A DNA stretch of 64,000 bases from Asticcacaulis sp. YBE204 (GCF_000495855.1 NZ_AWGF01000002.1:351412-415411); one strand, 5' to 3'; shown: positions 26,615 through 35,950, counted from the stretch's first letter. Numbers and translations are program-made. The notes: generated by a model from the letters alone, not told the origin.

Positions 26615-26911
26615 ATGTCGCGTCGTTGCGAACTCACCGGTGTCGGCCCGATGGTCGGCCACTCCGTGAGCCACTCAAACATCAAGACGAAGCGTCGCTT
26701 CCTGCCTTCGCTTCGTGAAACCGCGCTTCAATCCGAAGCCCTGAACCAGTCCTTCCGCCTGAAGATCACCAACGCTGCCCTGCGCACGCTGGACTTCCGC
26801 GGTGGCCTCGACGCCTTCCTCGTCAAGGCTGACGACACCGAGCTGTCGCTCCGTGCGCGTCGCCTGAAGAAGCAGATCAAGGCGAAGCTGGCTGAGAAGG
26901 CCGCTGCTTAA
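26615..26911 (+). CDS. rpmB: 50S ribosomal protein L28
   Basis: 98-residue basic ribosomal protein. It opens [20 protein letters not shown], characteristic of alphaproteobacterial L28, then [13 protein letters not shown] and a lysine- and alanine-rich C-terminus. It is part of the large subunit near the tRNA exit region. The start at 26615 (AAGGTGGA ribosome site) is chosen over a longer frame. A family B/C repeat begins directly after the TAA stop, and a terminator follows 80 bp later. Confidence 0.97.
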   Translation: MSRRCELTGVGPMVGHSVSHSNIKTKRRFLPSLRETALQSEALNQSFRLKITNAALRTLDFRGGLDAFLVKADDTELSLRARRLKKQIKAKLAEKAAA

Positions 26912-26955
26912 GCGCATCCCGAAAAGTGCATAGCGGTTTTCGGACCAAGATGCGC
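26912..26955. repeat. Dispersed palindromic repeat, family B/C short form
   Basis: GCGCATC / GATGCGC outer arms around CCGAAAAGTG...CGGTTTTCGG. It starts at the base immediately after the rpmB stop codon. The core matches the element at 16575-16618 in reverse orientation. Confidence 0.8.
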
Positions 26956-26990
26956 GACAAAGGATTGCTACGGTGAAAACCGAACACATG

Positions 26991-27024
26991 AAAAACCCCG
27001 AAGGTTCGCCTTCGGGGTTTTTTG
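26991..27024. terminator. Bidirectional terminator between rpmB and the phytase-like esterase
   Basis: AACCCCGAAGG / CCTTCGGGGTT with a TTCG tetraloop and A/T runs on both sides. It is shared by convergent genes and directly abuts the stop codon of the minus-strand gene. Confidence 0.93.
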
Positions 27025-27975
27025 TTATTTGTAATCGAAGACCAGCAACCGGGTAGGATCATTATCGCCGATCGGATCGCTTATCAGATACAGGCGATAG
27101 CCGTCAGAGATTTTGACCGCCGAAACGCCTTCGTAATTGTCGTTGGCCATGGGCGGCTTGACCTCAAGGATCGTCTCGACCAGCGTCAGGCGCTTGCCGT
27201 CGAGCTTCAAAAGCCGAAGCACCGTCCTCGCCCCGCTCCATGGCGTATAGAAGCGGTACAGCGCCAGAATCTGATCCGGCTTATCCACGTCCAGCGGCGC
27301 AAGCGAGACCAACGAATAGCCGAACCCCGGCGTCGTCGGCCCGATCAGGGTGCTGCACTTATAATCTTCCAGCCGACAGCGCCAGAAGCCGCCCGCCTCT
27401 GCCCCGAGAATCAGCGAGGTCTCGCCGGGAAATTCGCGCACGAAGGTCGCCGCCTCAAGCCCCTGATTGTCCGGCAGCAACGGCAAACCGCTCAACGGCA
27501 GCCGCTCGCCCTTGCCGCTCAGACCGCCGGTTTCGGCGCTGTAGAGCAGGACGCGGGCATCGCCTTCGAACGAGACATAATGATCGCCGGTCATCGGATC
27601 GAGCGCCATGTCTTCCGAATCGGACAGGGTCTTGTTGCCGAAGGGTTTGCCGTCCGCGCCTTTCAGGGCGTCGACGCTCAGGCTCCCGGCCCGTCCATTG
27701 GCGGACATGATCATCCGCACGTGGTCGCCATAGTCGCTCACGGCGTCGATCATCAGCCCGTCCTTGCCGGGTGTGACGATCAGGTCTGACAGGCCCATCA
27801 GGCGCGACGTGCCCTGCCCCTTGACCTCATAGCCGCCGACATAGCGCGCCTTCATGGCGGGCGCGGCGACCTTCGGCAGCGGCGTGAAGGTGACGCTCGC
27901 CCCGCCTTGATAGGGGACGGGATTGGCGAGAGCAGCACTGGACGTCAAAGCCAATAGCACCAACAAACGACGCAT
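27025..27975 (-). CDS. Secreted esterase-like activity of phytase family protein
   Basis: 316-residue protein with an N-terminal signal peptide (LLVLLALTSSAALA) and a predicted periplasmic beta-propeller. Motifs of the family include LSDSEDMALDPMTGDHYVSF, DNQGLEAATF and DNYEGVSAVKISDG. The family name comes from a weakly characterised phytase-like domain, so substrate and even catalysis are uncertain. It sits between rpmB and cobT, an arrangement repeated in many alphaproteobacteria, and is transcribed with cobT; a family A repeat fills the gap. Confidence 0.85.
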   Translation of the reverse strand: MRRLLVLLALTSSAALANPVPYQGGASVTFTPLPKVAAPAMKARYVGGYEVKGQGTSRLMGLSDLIVTPGKDGLMIDAVSDYGDHVRMIMSANGRAGSLSVDALKGADGKPFGNKTLSDSEDMALDPMTGDHYVSFEGDARVLLYSAETGGLSGKGERLPLSGLPLLPDNQGLEAATFVREFPGETSLILGAEAGGFWRCRLEDYKCSTLIGPTTPGFGYSLVSLAPLDVDKPDQILALYRFYTPWSGARTVLRLLKLDGKRLTLVETILEVKPPMANDNYEGVSAVKISDGYRLYLISDPIGDNDPTRLLVFDYK

Positions 27976-27989
27976 AGGAGCGGCTCCAT

Positions 27990-28100
27990 AACCCCCTCTC
28001 CCCTGCGGGGAGAGGGTTGGGGTGAGGGGGCTTTGTGAGGTAGGGCAGGCCCCCTCACCCGTCAGCTTCGCTGACTCCCTCTCCCCAAGGGGCGAGGGGA
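27990..28100. repeat. Dispersed palindromic repeat, family A (copy 2)
   Basis: Paired inverted CCCTCTCCCC / GGGGAGAGGG units with a central GTCAGCTTCGCTGAC hairpin. Located between cobT and the downstream esterase-like gene. Confidence 0.85.
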
Positions 28101-28107
28101 AATATAC

Positions 28108-29976
28108 TTACCGCCGTCCCGGTCCTGCCGTCTTCTCGTCAAACAGTTCGGCCAGCTTCTCGATCAGCGCCCCGCCCAGGTGCTCGGCATCGATCAGCGT
28201 CAGGGCCCGGCGATACCAGCGCGTCACGTCGTGACCGATGCCGATAGCGGCCAGTTCGACGCGGCCAGAGCCTTCGATCTCGGCGATCACCTTGCGCAGG
28301 TGATTTTCCAGATAATGCCCCGTATTGACGCTCAGGGTTGAGTCGTCGACCGGCGCGCCGTCGGAAATGACCATCAGGATCTTGCGCGACTCGGTCCGCG
28401 CCAACAGCCGCCCATAGGCCCATTGCAGGGCCTCGCCGTCGATATTTTCCTTGAGCAGGCCTTCGCGCATCATCAGGCCGAGGTTCTTGTTGGCCCGGCG
28501 CCACGGGTTGTCGGCGGCCTTGTAGATGATGTGGCGCAGGTCGTTGAGCCGTCCCGGCCCCGCCGGCTTGCCTTCGCGCACCCACTGTTCGCGCGACTGC
28601 CCACCCTTCCACGCCTTGGTGGTGAAGCCCAGAATCTCGACCTTGACGCCGCAGCGCTCCAGCGTCCGCGCCAGCACGTCGGCGCAGATCGCCGCGACCA
28701 TGATCGGCCGCCCGCGCATCGATCCCGAATTATCGAGCAGCAGCGTCACCACGGTGTCGCGGAACTCGGTATCCTTTTCCTGCTTGAACGACAAAGGCGC
28801 CGAGGGGTCGATGATCACCCGCGTCAGCTTCGAGGCATCGAGCACACCCTCTTCGAGGTCGAAACTCCACGACCGCGACTGCTGCGCCATCAGACGACGC
28901 TGCAAGCGGTTGGCCAAACGCGACACGACGTTGGACAGATTGGCCAGTTGTTGGTTGAGGAACCCGCGCAGGCGCTCCAGTTCCTCTGGATCGCACAGGT
29001 CCTCGGCGGCGATCACCTCGTCGAAGGCGCGCGTATAGACGTCGTAGTCCTTGCGCTCGCCCTTTTGCGGCGGCATCTGTTGCTGGCTGGCCTCGGCGGC
29101 CTCGCCGTCCACGACCTCGTCGGCGGACCCGTCGGCCAGAGACTGAGGATCACCGGACATCTGGGTGTAGTCGTCCTCGCCCTGCTGGGACTGGTCGTCG
29201 CCGCCGGTCGGCTGCTCCTCGGTTTCCGGTTGCGATTCGCCCTCGTCGTCCGAGTCGTCTTCGGCGTCGGGTTCCGGCTCGCTGCCCTCGGCCTGCTCGT
29301 CCTCGCCCTGATCGTTCTTTTCTTCCTCGGCAGCGTCCTGCGAATCGTCGGTCAGGTCGAGCGCACGCAACACCTCGCGCGCCTTCTGCGTAAAGGCCTT
29401 CTGGTCGTGGATCAGCGCGCCCAGTTCGCTCAGGCTCTGGCCCGTTTTGTCCTCGATTTCCGTACGCAGCAGATTGACGACACGTTGCACGGGCTCCGGC
29501 ACCGGGTCGCCGATCAGCACTTCGCGCGCGATCAGGCCCAGTATGTCGCCCAGATTGAGGTCGTTGCGGTCTTCCTTACGCGCGATGCCGCTGCGGTCGA
29601 GATCGGCCTCCAGCGCCGCGCGCAAGTTCTTGCGCACCCCGCCCATGGCGCGCGAGCCGACAGCTTCGAGACGCACTTCTTCGAGGATATCGAAGGCTTC
29701 GGCGCTGACCGTCTCGATGGGACGCGCGCGCGAATGGACGGCATTGTCGTGGTGGGCAACCTTGAGCGCAAGACGGTCGGCCTGACCGCGCACGGTGGCC
29801 GATTGCCGCGCATTGAGGTCGCGCGGCGGATTGGGCAGGACCAGCTTCTGACCATCATAGCGCGGCCCGTCCGGCCCGAAGACGACTTCGAGTTCGGGAT
29901 TTTCCGCCAGAGCGCGCGTCGAATGGATCAGCGCCTTGCGGAAGGGATCGGACAGAACGGTAACGGGTTTGGCCAT
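28108..29976 (-). CDS. cobT: Cobaltochelatase-type CobT subunit (VWA domain)
   Basis: 622-residue protein. An N-terminal alpha-helical region is followed by a very acidic low-complexity linker (about residues 220-290, rich in D, E, Q and G). A C-terminal von Willebrand A domain has MIDAS motif DNSGSMRG and a second segment [12 protein letters not shown]. In cobalamin synthesis CobT with AAA+ CobS forms the chaperone-like motor that activates CobN to insert cobalt into hydrogenobyrinic acid diamide. CobN and other corrin genes are absent from this window. It lies downstream of cobS, with a repeat between them. Confidence 0.93.
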   Translation of the reverse strand: MAKPVTVLSDPFRKALIHSTRALAENPELEVVFGPDGPRYDGQKLVLPNPPRDLNARQSATVRGQADRLALKVAHHDNAVHSRARPIETVSAEAFDILEEVRLEAVGSRAMGGVRKNLRAALEADLDRSGIARKEDRNDLNLGDILGLIAREVLIGDPVPEPVQRVVNLLRTEIEDKTGQSLSELGALIHDQKAFTQKAREVLRALDLTDDSQDAAEEEKNDQGEDEQAEGSEPEPDAEDDSDDEGESQPETEEQPTGGDDQSQQGEDDYTQMSGDPQSLADGSADEVVDGEAAEASQQQMPPQKGERKDYDVYTRAFDEVIAAEDLCDPEELERLRGFLNQQLANLSNVVSRLANRLQRRLMAQQSRSWSFDLEEGVLDASKLTRVIIDPSAPLSFKQEKDTEFRDTVVTLLLDNSGSMRGRPIMVAAICADVLARTLERCGVKVEILGFTTKAWKGGQSREQWVREGKPAGPGRLNDLRHIIYKAADNPWRRANKNLGLMMREGLLKENIDGEALQWAYGRLLARTESRKILMVISDGAPVDDSTLSVNTGHYLENHLRKVIAEIEGSGRVELAAIGIGHDVTRWYRRALTLIDAEHLGGALIEKLAELFDEKTAGPGRR

Positions 29977-29996
29977 AGAACCTTAGCTTCCTAGCA

Positions 29997-30116
29997 CTCC
30001 CCCTGATTTCAGGGGGAGGTGGCCCGAAGGGCCGGAGGGGGTTAAGCCGTCGGTTTTAACCCCACCGTCATTCTCGCTTACGCTCAAATGCCACCTCCCC
30101 TGATATCAGGGGAGGA
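29997..30116. repeat. Dispersed palindromic repeat, family A (copy 3)
   Basis: Two inverted units, cores CTGATTTCAG and CTGATATCAG, with GGCCCGAAGGGCC and a second short hairpin between. Closely related to the copy at 10663-10788. Located between cobS and cobT. Confidence 0.85.
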
Positions 30117-30121
30117 CCTGA

Positions 30122-31129
30122 TTATATAACCTTCACCTTCAGGGCGCTTTCCTTCACATCCGCCCCGAAGCTGCGCTGATAGAACTCCGCCAGGGTCGGG
30201 CGCTCCAGCTCATCGCACTTGTTGAGGAAGGTCAAACGGAAGGCCAGTTCGGTGTCGTTGCCGAAGATCAGCGTGTTCTGCGCCCAGGTGATGACCGTCC
30301 GCGGCGACATGACCGTCGAGATATCGCCATTGGCAAAGGCCGAGCGCGTCAGGTCGGCGACGCGCACCATGGCGTCGATCAGGGCGCGACGTTCCGGCGT
30401 GTCGAATTCCGGCAGCTTGGCCAGCACGATGCCGACCTCGGCCTCGTGGCTGAGATAGTTGAGCGTCGTGACGATCGACCAGCGGTCCATCTGGCCCTGA
30501 TTGATCTGCTGCGTGCCGTGATAAAGCCCGGTCGTGTCCCCCAGACCGATGGTATTGGTCGTCGAAAACAGACGGAAAAACTTGTTCGGGCGGATGACCT
30601 TGTTCTGATCCAGAAGCGTCAGACGCCCCTGCGCTTCCAGCACGCGCTGGATGACGAACATCACATCCGGACGCCCGGCGTCATATTCGTCGAAGACCAG
30701 CGCCACGGGCCGTTGCAGCGCCCACGGCAGGATGCCCTCCTTGAACTCGGTGACCTGCTGACCGTCCTTGAGGACGATGGCGTCCTTGCCGATCAGGTCG
30801 ATCCGCGACACGTGGCTGTCGAGGTTGACGCGGACCAGCGGCCAGTTGAGGCGCGCGGCGATCTGCTCGATGTGCGTGGATTTGCCGGTGCCGTGGAAGC
30901 CCTGCACCATGACGCGGCGGTCATAGGCAAAACCGGCGCAGATGGCGATGGTCGTCTGCGGGTCGAAACGATAGCTGTCGTCGATTTCCGGTACGTGTTC
31001 GTCGCGCGTCGAGAACGCCGGGACCTGCATGTCCGAATCGACGCCGAAGACGTCGCGGAGCGAGACCATCTTGTCCGGCGCAAAGCCCAACAGAGGATCG
31101 TTCAGGGTTTCAGGCGTGATAAGAGACAT
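30122..31129 (-). CDS. cobS: Cobaltochelatase-type CobS subunit (AAA+ ATPase)
   Basis: 335-residue AAA+ MoxR-like ATPase with Walker [10 protein letters not shown] and Walker [14 protein letters not shown], plus sensor-like FSTTNTIG. It forms hexameric rings with CobT and energises metal insertion by CobN. The ATG at 31129 (MSLITPETL) is chosen over an upstream TTG because CobS family members begin here and a GGAAG site lies upstream. Synteny with cobT, a J-domain protein, bolA and rpmB is conserved in alphaproteobacteria even where B12 synthesis is lacking, so a non-B12 role is possible. Confidence 0.93.
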   Translation of the reverse strand: MSLITPETLNDPLLGFAPDKMVSLRDVFGVDSDMQVPAFSTRDEHVPEIDDSYRFDPQTTIAICAGFAYDRRVMVQGFHGTGKSTHIEQIAARLNWPLVRVNLDSHVSRIDLIGKDAIVLKDGQQVTEFKEGILPWALQRPVALVFDEYDAGRPDVMFVIQRVLEAQGRLTLLDQNKVIRPNKFFRLFSTTNTIGLGDTTGLYHGTQQINQGQMDRWSIVTTLNYLSHEAEVGIVLAKLPEFDTPERRALIDAMVRVADLTRSAFANGDISTVMSPRTVITWAQNTLIFGNDTELAFRLTFLNKCDELERPTLAEFYQRSFGADVKESALKVKVI

Positions 31130-31231
31130 GGTCGGCGGTCTTCCGGAAACAAACAATATAGTCGATTTTCAGCTAAGACCTCAGGCCTCAAGACACAACA
31201 CCTAATGTCGGATTTGCGGCATATTTTTAGA

Positions 31232-31681
31232 TCAATCCCGGTCCGGGTGCTGATAGCTGATCAGCTTATCGAGGAACGGCGCGGCGTCGATATCGTCCAG
31301 CGTCGTGCGTTCCGGCAAGGTGTGCAGATTGTCGACCCACGGCAGCTTGCCCTCGGTGCCGAACTGAATGACCGGCGCTATGTCGCCCGGATCGTCGAAG
31401 GCGGCGATCGACAGCGCCACACCGTCGGGTGCTTCGTAAGTCAGGGGCGTGCCGCAGTCCGGGCAGAACCCGCGTCGGACGAGATTGGAGCTCTGAAAGC
31501 GTTTCGGCTCGGTTTTGGGCCAGACAAGCATCGCTTCGCGGACGCTGACCAGCGGCGCGAAGACATTGCCATAGGCCTTCTGGCACATGCGGCAATGGCA
31601 GATCGAGGCGTGGCCAAGCTCGCCTTCGACGCGGAAACGCACCGCGCCGCACTGGCATCCACCGGTTCTTGTGGTTGGCAT
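31232..31681 (-). CDS. GFA/CENP-V-family zinc protein
   Basis: 149-residue protein with the zinc-binding layout of the GFA (glutathione-dependent formaldehyde-activating) family: GCQCGAVRF, CHCRMCQKAYG and CPDCGTPL. The ATG at 31681 is preferred over one 15 bases earlier because the conserved N-terminus starts there. Most members have no proven formaldehyde activity, so the enzymatic role is open. A family A repeat lies directly upstream, within 5 bp of the start, leaving little room for a ribosome site of standard form. Confidence 0.85.
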   Translation of the reverse strand: MPTTRTGGCQCGAVRFRVEGELGHASICHCRMCQKAYGNVFAPLVSVREAMLVWPKTEPKRFQSSNLVRRGFCPDCGTPLTYEAPDGVALSIAAFDDPGDIAPVIQFGTEGKLPWVDNLHTLPERTTLDDIDAAPFLDKLISYQHPDRD

Positions 31682-31686
31682 GAGAG

Positions 31687-31788
31687 GCCCCCTCACCCTA
31701 ACCCTCTCCCCACAGGGAGAGGGGACTTAACAGTATCCCTTCGCCCCTTTGGGGAGAAGGTGGCGCGAAGCGCCGGATGAGGGGGCTA
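31687..31788. repeat. Dispersed palindromic repeat, family A (copy 4)
   Basis: CCCTCTCCCC...GGGAGAGGGG unit and an inverted partner CCCCTTTGGGGAGAAGG with GGCGCGAAGCGCC. Located between the J-domain and GFA-family genes. Confidence 0.85.
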
Positions 31789-31808
31789 CTCGAATGCCAA
31801 AAGCGAGA

Positions 31809-32474
31809 TCAGGCCAAGCCCATTTTTTTGAGAACTTTGTAAGCCTTAATCACCCGTTGAAGCTTCTCTTCCGCCGAGCGGTCGCCGCCGTTATTGTCCG
31901 GGTGGCAACGCTTGAGCAGCTCCGTGTAGGCGGCACGCACCACTTCCGGAGCGGCACCGGCTTCAAGGTCGAGGTCGGCATAGGCGCCGCGTTCGATCTT
32001 GCCGTACTGACGCTGGACCGGTTCACTGCCCGGTTTTTGCGGGGCAGCCCCGGCGCCGAAGACGCTGTGCGGATCGTACATGCCCGCACCCTTGGTGCGA
32101 CCCGCCGTAAAGGCCGCGGCTTCGCGGCTGGCGGCCGAGGCGCGGAAGGCCCAGGTCGGACGTCCGCCGGTCATGGTCGCTTCGCGGTGCGACTTGGCCT
32201 CGCCTTCGCTCATCCCGGCGAAGAAGTTCCAGCTCTTATTGTACTCGCCCGCGTGAAGCTGGCAGAAGTTATAGTATTCGTTCATCATTTCGCGCGATTT
32301 CGGCGCCTTGGCCGTCGCAGCCTTATGGCACTCCGGCCATTCGCAGCGAATCTGGCCCGGCTTGAGCGACAGGACATCGTCTTCCGGACGCTTGCCATCC
32401 ACTTCGCCTTCCTTCGGCGGGCGGATGCGCATATCCAGACCAAATTTCGGTTTGTACTTGTAACCTTCGCTCAT
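31809..32474 (-). CDS. J-domain (DnaJ-class) protein
   Basis: 221-residue protein with a C-terminal J domain. It has the HPD motif in LLKRCHPDNNGGDRS preceded by AGAAPEVVRAAYTEL, which would stimulate DnaK ATPase. The N-terminal ~100 residues are specific to an alphaproteobacterial subfamily and contain Cys/His pairs (IRCEWPECHKAA, YNFCQLHAGEYN) that could bind zinc. It is next to bolA, on the opposite strand, an arrangement conserved with cobS and cobT. Likely cytoplasmic; the client is unknown. Confidence 0.92.
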   Translation of the reverse strand: MSEGYKYKPKFGLDMRIRPPKEGEVDGKRPEDDVLSLKPGQIRCEWPECHKAATAKAPKSREMMNEYYNFCQLHAGEYNKSWNFFAGMSEGEAKSHREATMTGGRPTWAFRASAASREAAAFTAGRTKGAGMYDPHSVFGAGAAPQKPGSEPVQRQYGKIERGAYADLDLEAGAAPEVVRAAYTELLKRCHPDNNGGDRSAEEKLQRVIKAYKVLKKMGLA

Positions 32475-32560
32475 GATTACGAACGCAGCCCTTTAATTTT
32501 GTGTAGCCTGCCCATATAGGTCTTGGGAAGAGAACTATAAAGCCCCTTCGAGGTTAAATT

Positions 32561-32842
32561 ATGGGTAAAACCAGCGACCGCATGGCGGTCAAACTCACCG
32601 AGGCTCTATCGCCTGTACGCCTTGAAATACAGGACGACAGCGACAAGCATAAAGGTCATTCGGGTGCGCGTGAAGGGGGGGAGAGCCATTTTTCCGTCAC
32701 GGTCGTGTCACACGCCTTCGAGGGTCTGAGCCGCGTGGCCCGTCAGCGGCTGGTCAATGCCGCCCTGCGCGAAGAGCTGATCGAGCAGATCCACGCCCTG
32801 AGCATGACCACCCTCACCCCCGCCGAGGCCGAAAAAGCATAA
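32561..32842 (+). CDS. bolA: BolA-family protein
   Basis: 93-residue BolA homologue with the conserved DDSDKHKGH segment, HFSVTVVSHAFEGLSRVARQ and a C-terminal helix (NAALREELIEQIHALSMTT). The His residues match those used by BolA proteins for [2Fe-2S] ligation with monothiol glutaredoxins; roles include iron-sulfur trafficking and morphology control. It is divergent from the J-domain gene and ends in a bidirectional terminator. Confidence 0.93.
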   Translation: MGKTSDRMAVKLTEALSPVRLEIQDDSDKHKGHSGAREGGESHFSVTVVSHAFEGLSRVARQRLVNAALREELIEQIHALSMTTLTPAEAEKA

Positions 32843-32872
32843 AAAAACCTCCGGTTAAACACCGGAGGTTTT
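32843..32872. terminator. Bidirectional terminator between bolA and a small secreted protein
   Basis: AACCTCCGGT / ACCGGAGGTT stem with a TAAAC loop, A-run on the left and T-run on the right. Serves convergent genes. Confidence 0.9.
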
Positions 32873-32894
32873 CATCATGATCGACACCTGAAGC

Positions 32895-33287
32895 TCAGGT
32901 CATCTTCTGAGTCTGCTCCAGGCAGTAGCCGATATAGAAGATGCGGACGTCTTCCGGCATGGCCTGGATCGAGTTGATATCGTCGGTCAGCGGCTTGGTG
33001 ATATAGGCGTCCGAGGTGACGCCGTTCTTTTCCGCCGCCTTGGCGATCCATACGACCGCGATGCTTTTCAGCAGCTCGACCTTCTTGGCCTTGTCCGGGC
33101 TTTCGGCCAGATTGCTGGAATTGATGAAGGCCATGCCCATGACGCCGGCGCAGACCTCGTACATTTCCTTGCTGTTTTCGACCGGCTTGGTCTTGGACTG
33201 GATCTTGGTGAGATCGAGCGCCGAGGTCTGACCGGCGGCCAGCAGCGCGGCGGTGGCGACAACGCCCGTGATGATTTTCCTGAACAT
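32895..33287 (-). CDS. Small secreted protein, paralogue of the one at 36052-36447
   Basis: 130-residue protein with a signal peptide (IITGVVATAALLAAGQTSALD). The mature part is helical with two Cys residues, one in EMYEVCAGVM and one in YIGYCLEQTQKM, so a periplasmic disulfide is likely. It resembles the protein at 36052-36447 throughout: length, Cys placement, N-terminal LDLTKIQSKTKPVENS versus LDTAALKNKVMPPVNS, and ends FYIGYCLEQTQKM versus FYVQQCLERTEGM. I do not recognise a family. A role at the cell surface or in the periplasm is inferred from secretion only. Confidence 0.82.
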   Translation of the reverse strand: MFRKIITGVVATAALLAAGQTSALDLTKIQSKTKPVENSKEMYEVCAGVMGMAFINSSNLAESPDKAKKVELLKSIAVVWIAKAAEKNGVTSDAYITKPLTDDINSIQAMPEDVRIFYIGYCLEQTQKMT

Positions 33288-33368
33288 AATGATAAAGCCC
33301 TTGTAAACCCTTGATGTTCAGAGGTTAACCGATCCCCGGACGGCGCACAAGCGCTTCACGTAACATGA

Positions 33369-33986
33369 CTATATTTGTAACGGAGCGCCGAATTTCCGAC
33401 TGAGAAAATCCCGCCCCAGCCGCACCCCGACGGCATTGATCGAATGGCCCAGACCGTCGAGACTATGCGCCTCAACGGCGACACCTGCCGCTGACAACCG
33501 CTGCGCGGCCGCCTCCGTTTCGCCGAACGGGATCACGTCATCGTCGCGTCCGTGGATCAGCAAGACCGGCGTGCCCGATGACGCCAAAGGATCGGTCGTC
33601 GACAACCGCCCTGAAAACGCCACCGCCGCCGCGACCGGCCAGCGACCCGCCGCCACCGCATCCAGCGCCATGATCGCGCCTTGCGAAAAGCCGACCAGCG
33701 CGACCTGCGCCGGATCGTCGACGCCGTGCTTCGTCATCAGGGTCCTGATCGTGGCATCGAAGGCGGGCCGCGCCGCGGCGACGCGTTCGGCGCGGTTATC
33801 CGCCGTCACGCCCCTGACCGAAAACCATTGATGACCCGACACGTGCGGCGACATATCGAACGGCTCCGGCCCATCGGGCGCTTCAAATGCCGTATCCGGC
33901 AGTGCGGCTTGCCAATGCTTCGCCAAGCCGATCAGCGCCGCCCCTTCCGATCCCACGCCATGCAGAAAAATAACCAGCTTTTTCAC
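33369..33986 (-). CDS. Alpha/beta-hydrolase carboxylesterase (phospholipase/carboxylesterase family)
   Basis: 205-residue cytoplasmic hydrolase. Nucleophile motif ALVGFSQGA, acid HGRDDDVIPF and His in LDGLGHSIN form the catalytic triad; IFLHGVGSEGAAL supplies the oxyanion region. The family hydrolyses carboxylic and thioester bonds of lysophospholipids or small esters. GTG at 33986 with GAGGA just before it is preferred over ATG at 34001, which has only a poor ribosome site. Oriented like the two flanking small secreted genes, with a short repeat upstream. Confidence 0.88.
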   Translation of the reverse strand: MKKLVIFLHGVGSEGAALIGLAKHWQAALPDTAFEAPDGPEPFDMSPHVSGHQWFSVRGVTADNRAERVAAARPAFDATIRTLMTKHGVDDPAQVALVGFSQGAIMALDAVAAGRWPVAAAVAFSGRLSTTDPLASSGTPVLLIHGRDDDVIPFGETEAAAQRLSAAGVAVEAHSLDGLGHSINAVGVRLGRDFLSRKFGAPLQI

Positions 33987-34038
33987 AATATCCTCACCCA
34001 TCCGTGGTGTTCGATGCCCAAACCTTAGATTTGTTTTG

Positions 34039-34085
34039 TCGCGATATTGTGGTCGAAAACCGCTCACACTTTTCGACATATCGCT
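34039..34085. repeat. Dispersed palindromic repeat, family B/C, shortened variant
   Basis: TCGCGATATT...AATATCGC-like ends as in the long copies at 35954 and 43786, but the interior is reduced to CGAAAACCGCTCACACTTTTCG. This ties the long family B elements to the short ones at 16575 and 26912. Confidence 0.75.
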
Positions 34086-34136
34086 CTATAGACCGTCCCA
34101 AAGCCTGCGCCAAACCCTGATTATCGAGCAAAACCC

Positions 34137-35075
34137 GTGAATTTCAGCACGTTAGACGTCAAATCGTTCTTTCAGGACCGAAAAACCGTTTTCCTGACGG
34201 CGATCTTGTGCTGCTTCCTTTGGGGCAGCGCCTTTCCGGCGATCAAGGCAGGGTATCATCTGCTGTCGATCACCCGCGATCAGGTGCCGTCGCAACTGCT
34301 GTTCGCAGGCTGGCGCTTTTTTCTGGCCGGACTTTTGCTGCTGGGATTTGCGCGCCTGACCGGGCGGCCCATTTTCAATTTCACGCCCCGCCAAGGCGGC
34401 CAGCTGATCGCGCTGGGGCTGGTCCAGACCAGCATTCAATATGTGTTTTTCTATATCGGGCTCGCCCACGCCACCGGCGTCAAGTCGTCGATCATGAACG
34501 CCACCGGCGCCTTTTTCAGCGTCGTTCTGGCACATTTTATCTATCGCAACGACCGCCTGACGCCGTTGAAAGCGTTGGGCTGCCTGATCGGTTTCGCAGG
34601 CGTGATGGTCGTCAATTTCAAGCCCGGCGCGCTCGATATGGAGTTTTCCCTGCTCGGCGAAGGCTTCGTCGTCATCGCCGCCTTCATCCTGTCGGCGGCG
34701 TCGATCTACGGCAAACGCCTGTCGCAAAGCATGGACGCCGTGGTCATGACCGGCTGGCAGCTTGGCATCGGCGGCGCGGTCCTGATCGGTGCCGGTTTCG
34801 GCTTCGGCGGGCATCTGGAGGGCATGGGGCTACCGGCGCTGGGCCTGCTGCTCTATATGGCGCTGCTGTCGGCGGCGGCCTTTGCCCTGTGGGGTATATT
34901 GCTCAAATATAACCCCGTCGGCCTGTTCGCGGCGTTTCAGTTCCTGATCCCGGTGTTCGGCGTCCTGCTGTCGGCGCTCTTCCTCGGCGAAAACATGCTC
35001 GAATGGAAGAACGCCCTGTCGCTGGTGCTGGTCTGTGCCGGGATCTGGCTGGTCACGCGGGCGAAAGCGGCCTAG
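34137..35075 (+). CDS. DMT-superfamily (EamA) exporter
   Basis: 312-residue inner membrane protein with ten predicted helices in two EamA repeats: FLTAILCCFLWGSAFPAIKA in the first and FVVIAAFILSAASIYGKRLS in the second. Such proteins export amino acids, metabolites or drugs; the substrate is unknown. It starts at GTG. The stop codon TAG straddles the boundary of the insertion sequence: TA is the target duplication and G the first IS base, so insertion left the protein unchanged. Before insertion the gene would have been followed directly by the repeat at 35954. Confidence 0.9.
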   Translation: MNFSTLDVKSFFQDRKTVFLTAILCCFLWGSAFPAIKAGYHLLSITRDQVPSQLLFAGWRFFLAGLLLLGFARLTGRPIFNFTPRQGGQLIALGLVQTSIQYVFFYIGLAHATGVKSSIMNATGAFFSVVLAHFIYRNDRLTPLKALGCLIGFAGVMVVNFKPGALDMEFSLLGEGFVVIAAFILSAASIYGKRLSQSMDAVVMTGWQLGIGGAVLIGAGFGFGGHLEGMGLPALGLLLYMALLSAAAFALWGILLKYNPVGLFAAFQFLIPVFGVLLSALFLGENMLEWKNALSLVLVCAGIWLVTRAKAA

Positions 35076-35950
35076 GTCACCGACTCATAAAGCGCATCCA
35101 GATTTTGGCTGAGGCGAGTTTGACGAGAGCCATGTAGTTTTGGTCGTGTTTTTCGAAGCGCGTTGCGATGGCCCTGAAGTGCTTGAGTTTGTTGAAGAAG
35201 CGTTCAACGAGATTTCTGTATTTGTACAGAAAAGCGCTAAAGGCCGGGACGTTTACTCGATTGGGCATGGGCTTGATATTAGCCCATGCGCCTTTCTCAG
35301 CCAGTTGGTTGCGCAGTCCGTCACTGTCGTAGGCACGATCTGCGAGAAGTATCTGTCCCCGGCCCATCGCCTCGAACATGTCAGCGGCACTACGTCCGTC
35401 ATGTGCCTGGCCTTCGGTCAGTTTCAACTGGATAGGCAGGCCATTGGCATCGACCAGAGCATGAATTTTGGTGGTTAATCCGCCTCGTGAGCGCCCCATG
35501 CATCGGCTTGCAGAGAGGTTCCCAGCGGAGGTTGGCGCTTTACAGGCCCCCCTTTTTTACCGTTCGCCGCATGTTGATGCACACGAACGGAGGTGGAATC
35601 AACCATCTGAATATCGCCGTCATAGGCTTGGGAAACAGCCGCAAAAATCTGATCCCAGATGCCTAATTTTCGCCAACGTACGAACCGGTTGTAGCACGTC
35701 GTTGATGGCCCGTACCGCTCGGGTATATCCGCCCACGGCGATCCTGTGCGAAGTCGCCAATAAATCCCATTGATCACCTTGCGGTCATCAACGCGAGCAA
35801 CGCCTCGCGGCTTGTTGGGTAATAAGGGCTCAATTATCGACCATTCAAAGTCGCTCAGTTCATAACGGCGGGGCGTGCTCATCAAGGTTCCTCCCAGAAC
35901 CTTGAATCACAGCACACACCTTATGACTACCGATTTATGAGTTTATGACC
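35075..35950 (-). mobile_element. IS5-family (IS427-group-like) insertion sequence, intact
   Basis: 876-bp element. Ends are inverted repeats: GGTCACCGACTCATAAAG at the left and, on the other strand, GGTCATAAACTCATAAAT at the right. A 2-bp TA duplication (35073-35074 and 35951-35952) lies at a C-TA-G target. It carries a transposase in two frames with a slippery run. Both ends, duplication and reading frames are intact, so the copy is probably recent and active. Confidence 0.9.
35077..35882 (-). CDS. IS5-family transposase, two overlapping frames joined by -1 frameshift
   Basis: The first frame (ATG 35882, GGAGG site) encodes the helix-turn-helix N-terminus (FEWSIIEPLLPNK) and the start of the DDE domain with VDSTSVRVHQHAA. 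It ends about 410 bp later. The second frame (to 35077) holds GRSRGGLTTKIHALVDANG, LLADRAYDSDGLR and the final acidic region RNLVERFFNKLKHFRAIATR. A run of six A then six G (35547-35558, minus strand) matches the A-AAA-AAG slippery site used by IS427-group elements. A -1 shift there gives one continuous DDE transposase. Confidence 0.92.

Noticed and set aside
31130..31231. Cobalamin riboswitch upstream of cobS
   Set aside because: The interval is only ~100 bp and lacks the B12-box consensus.
27990..31788. Clustered short repeats as a CRISPR array
   Set aside because: Units are inverted pairs scattered between genes with no regular spacers or cas genes.
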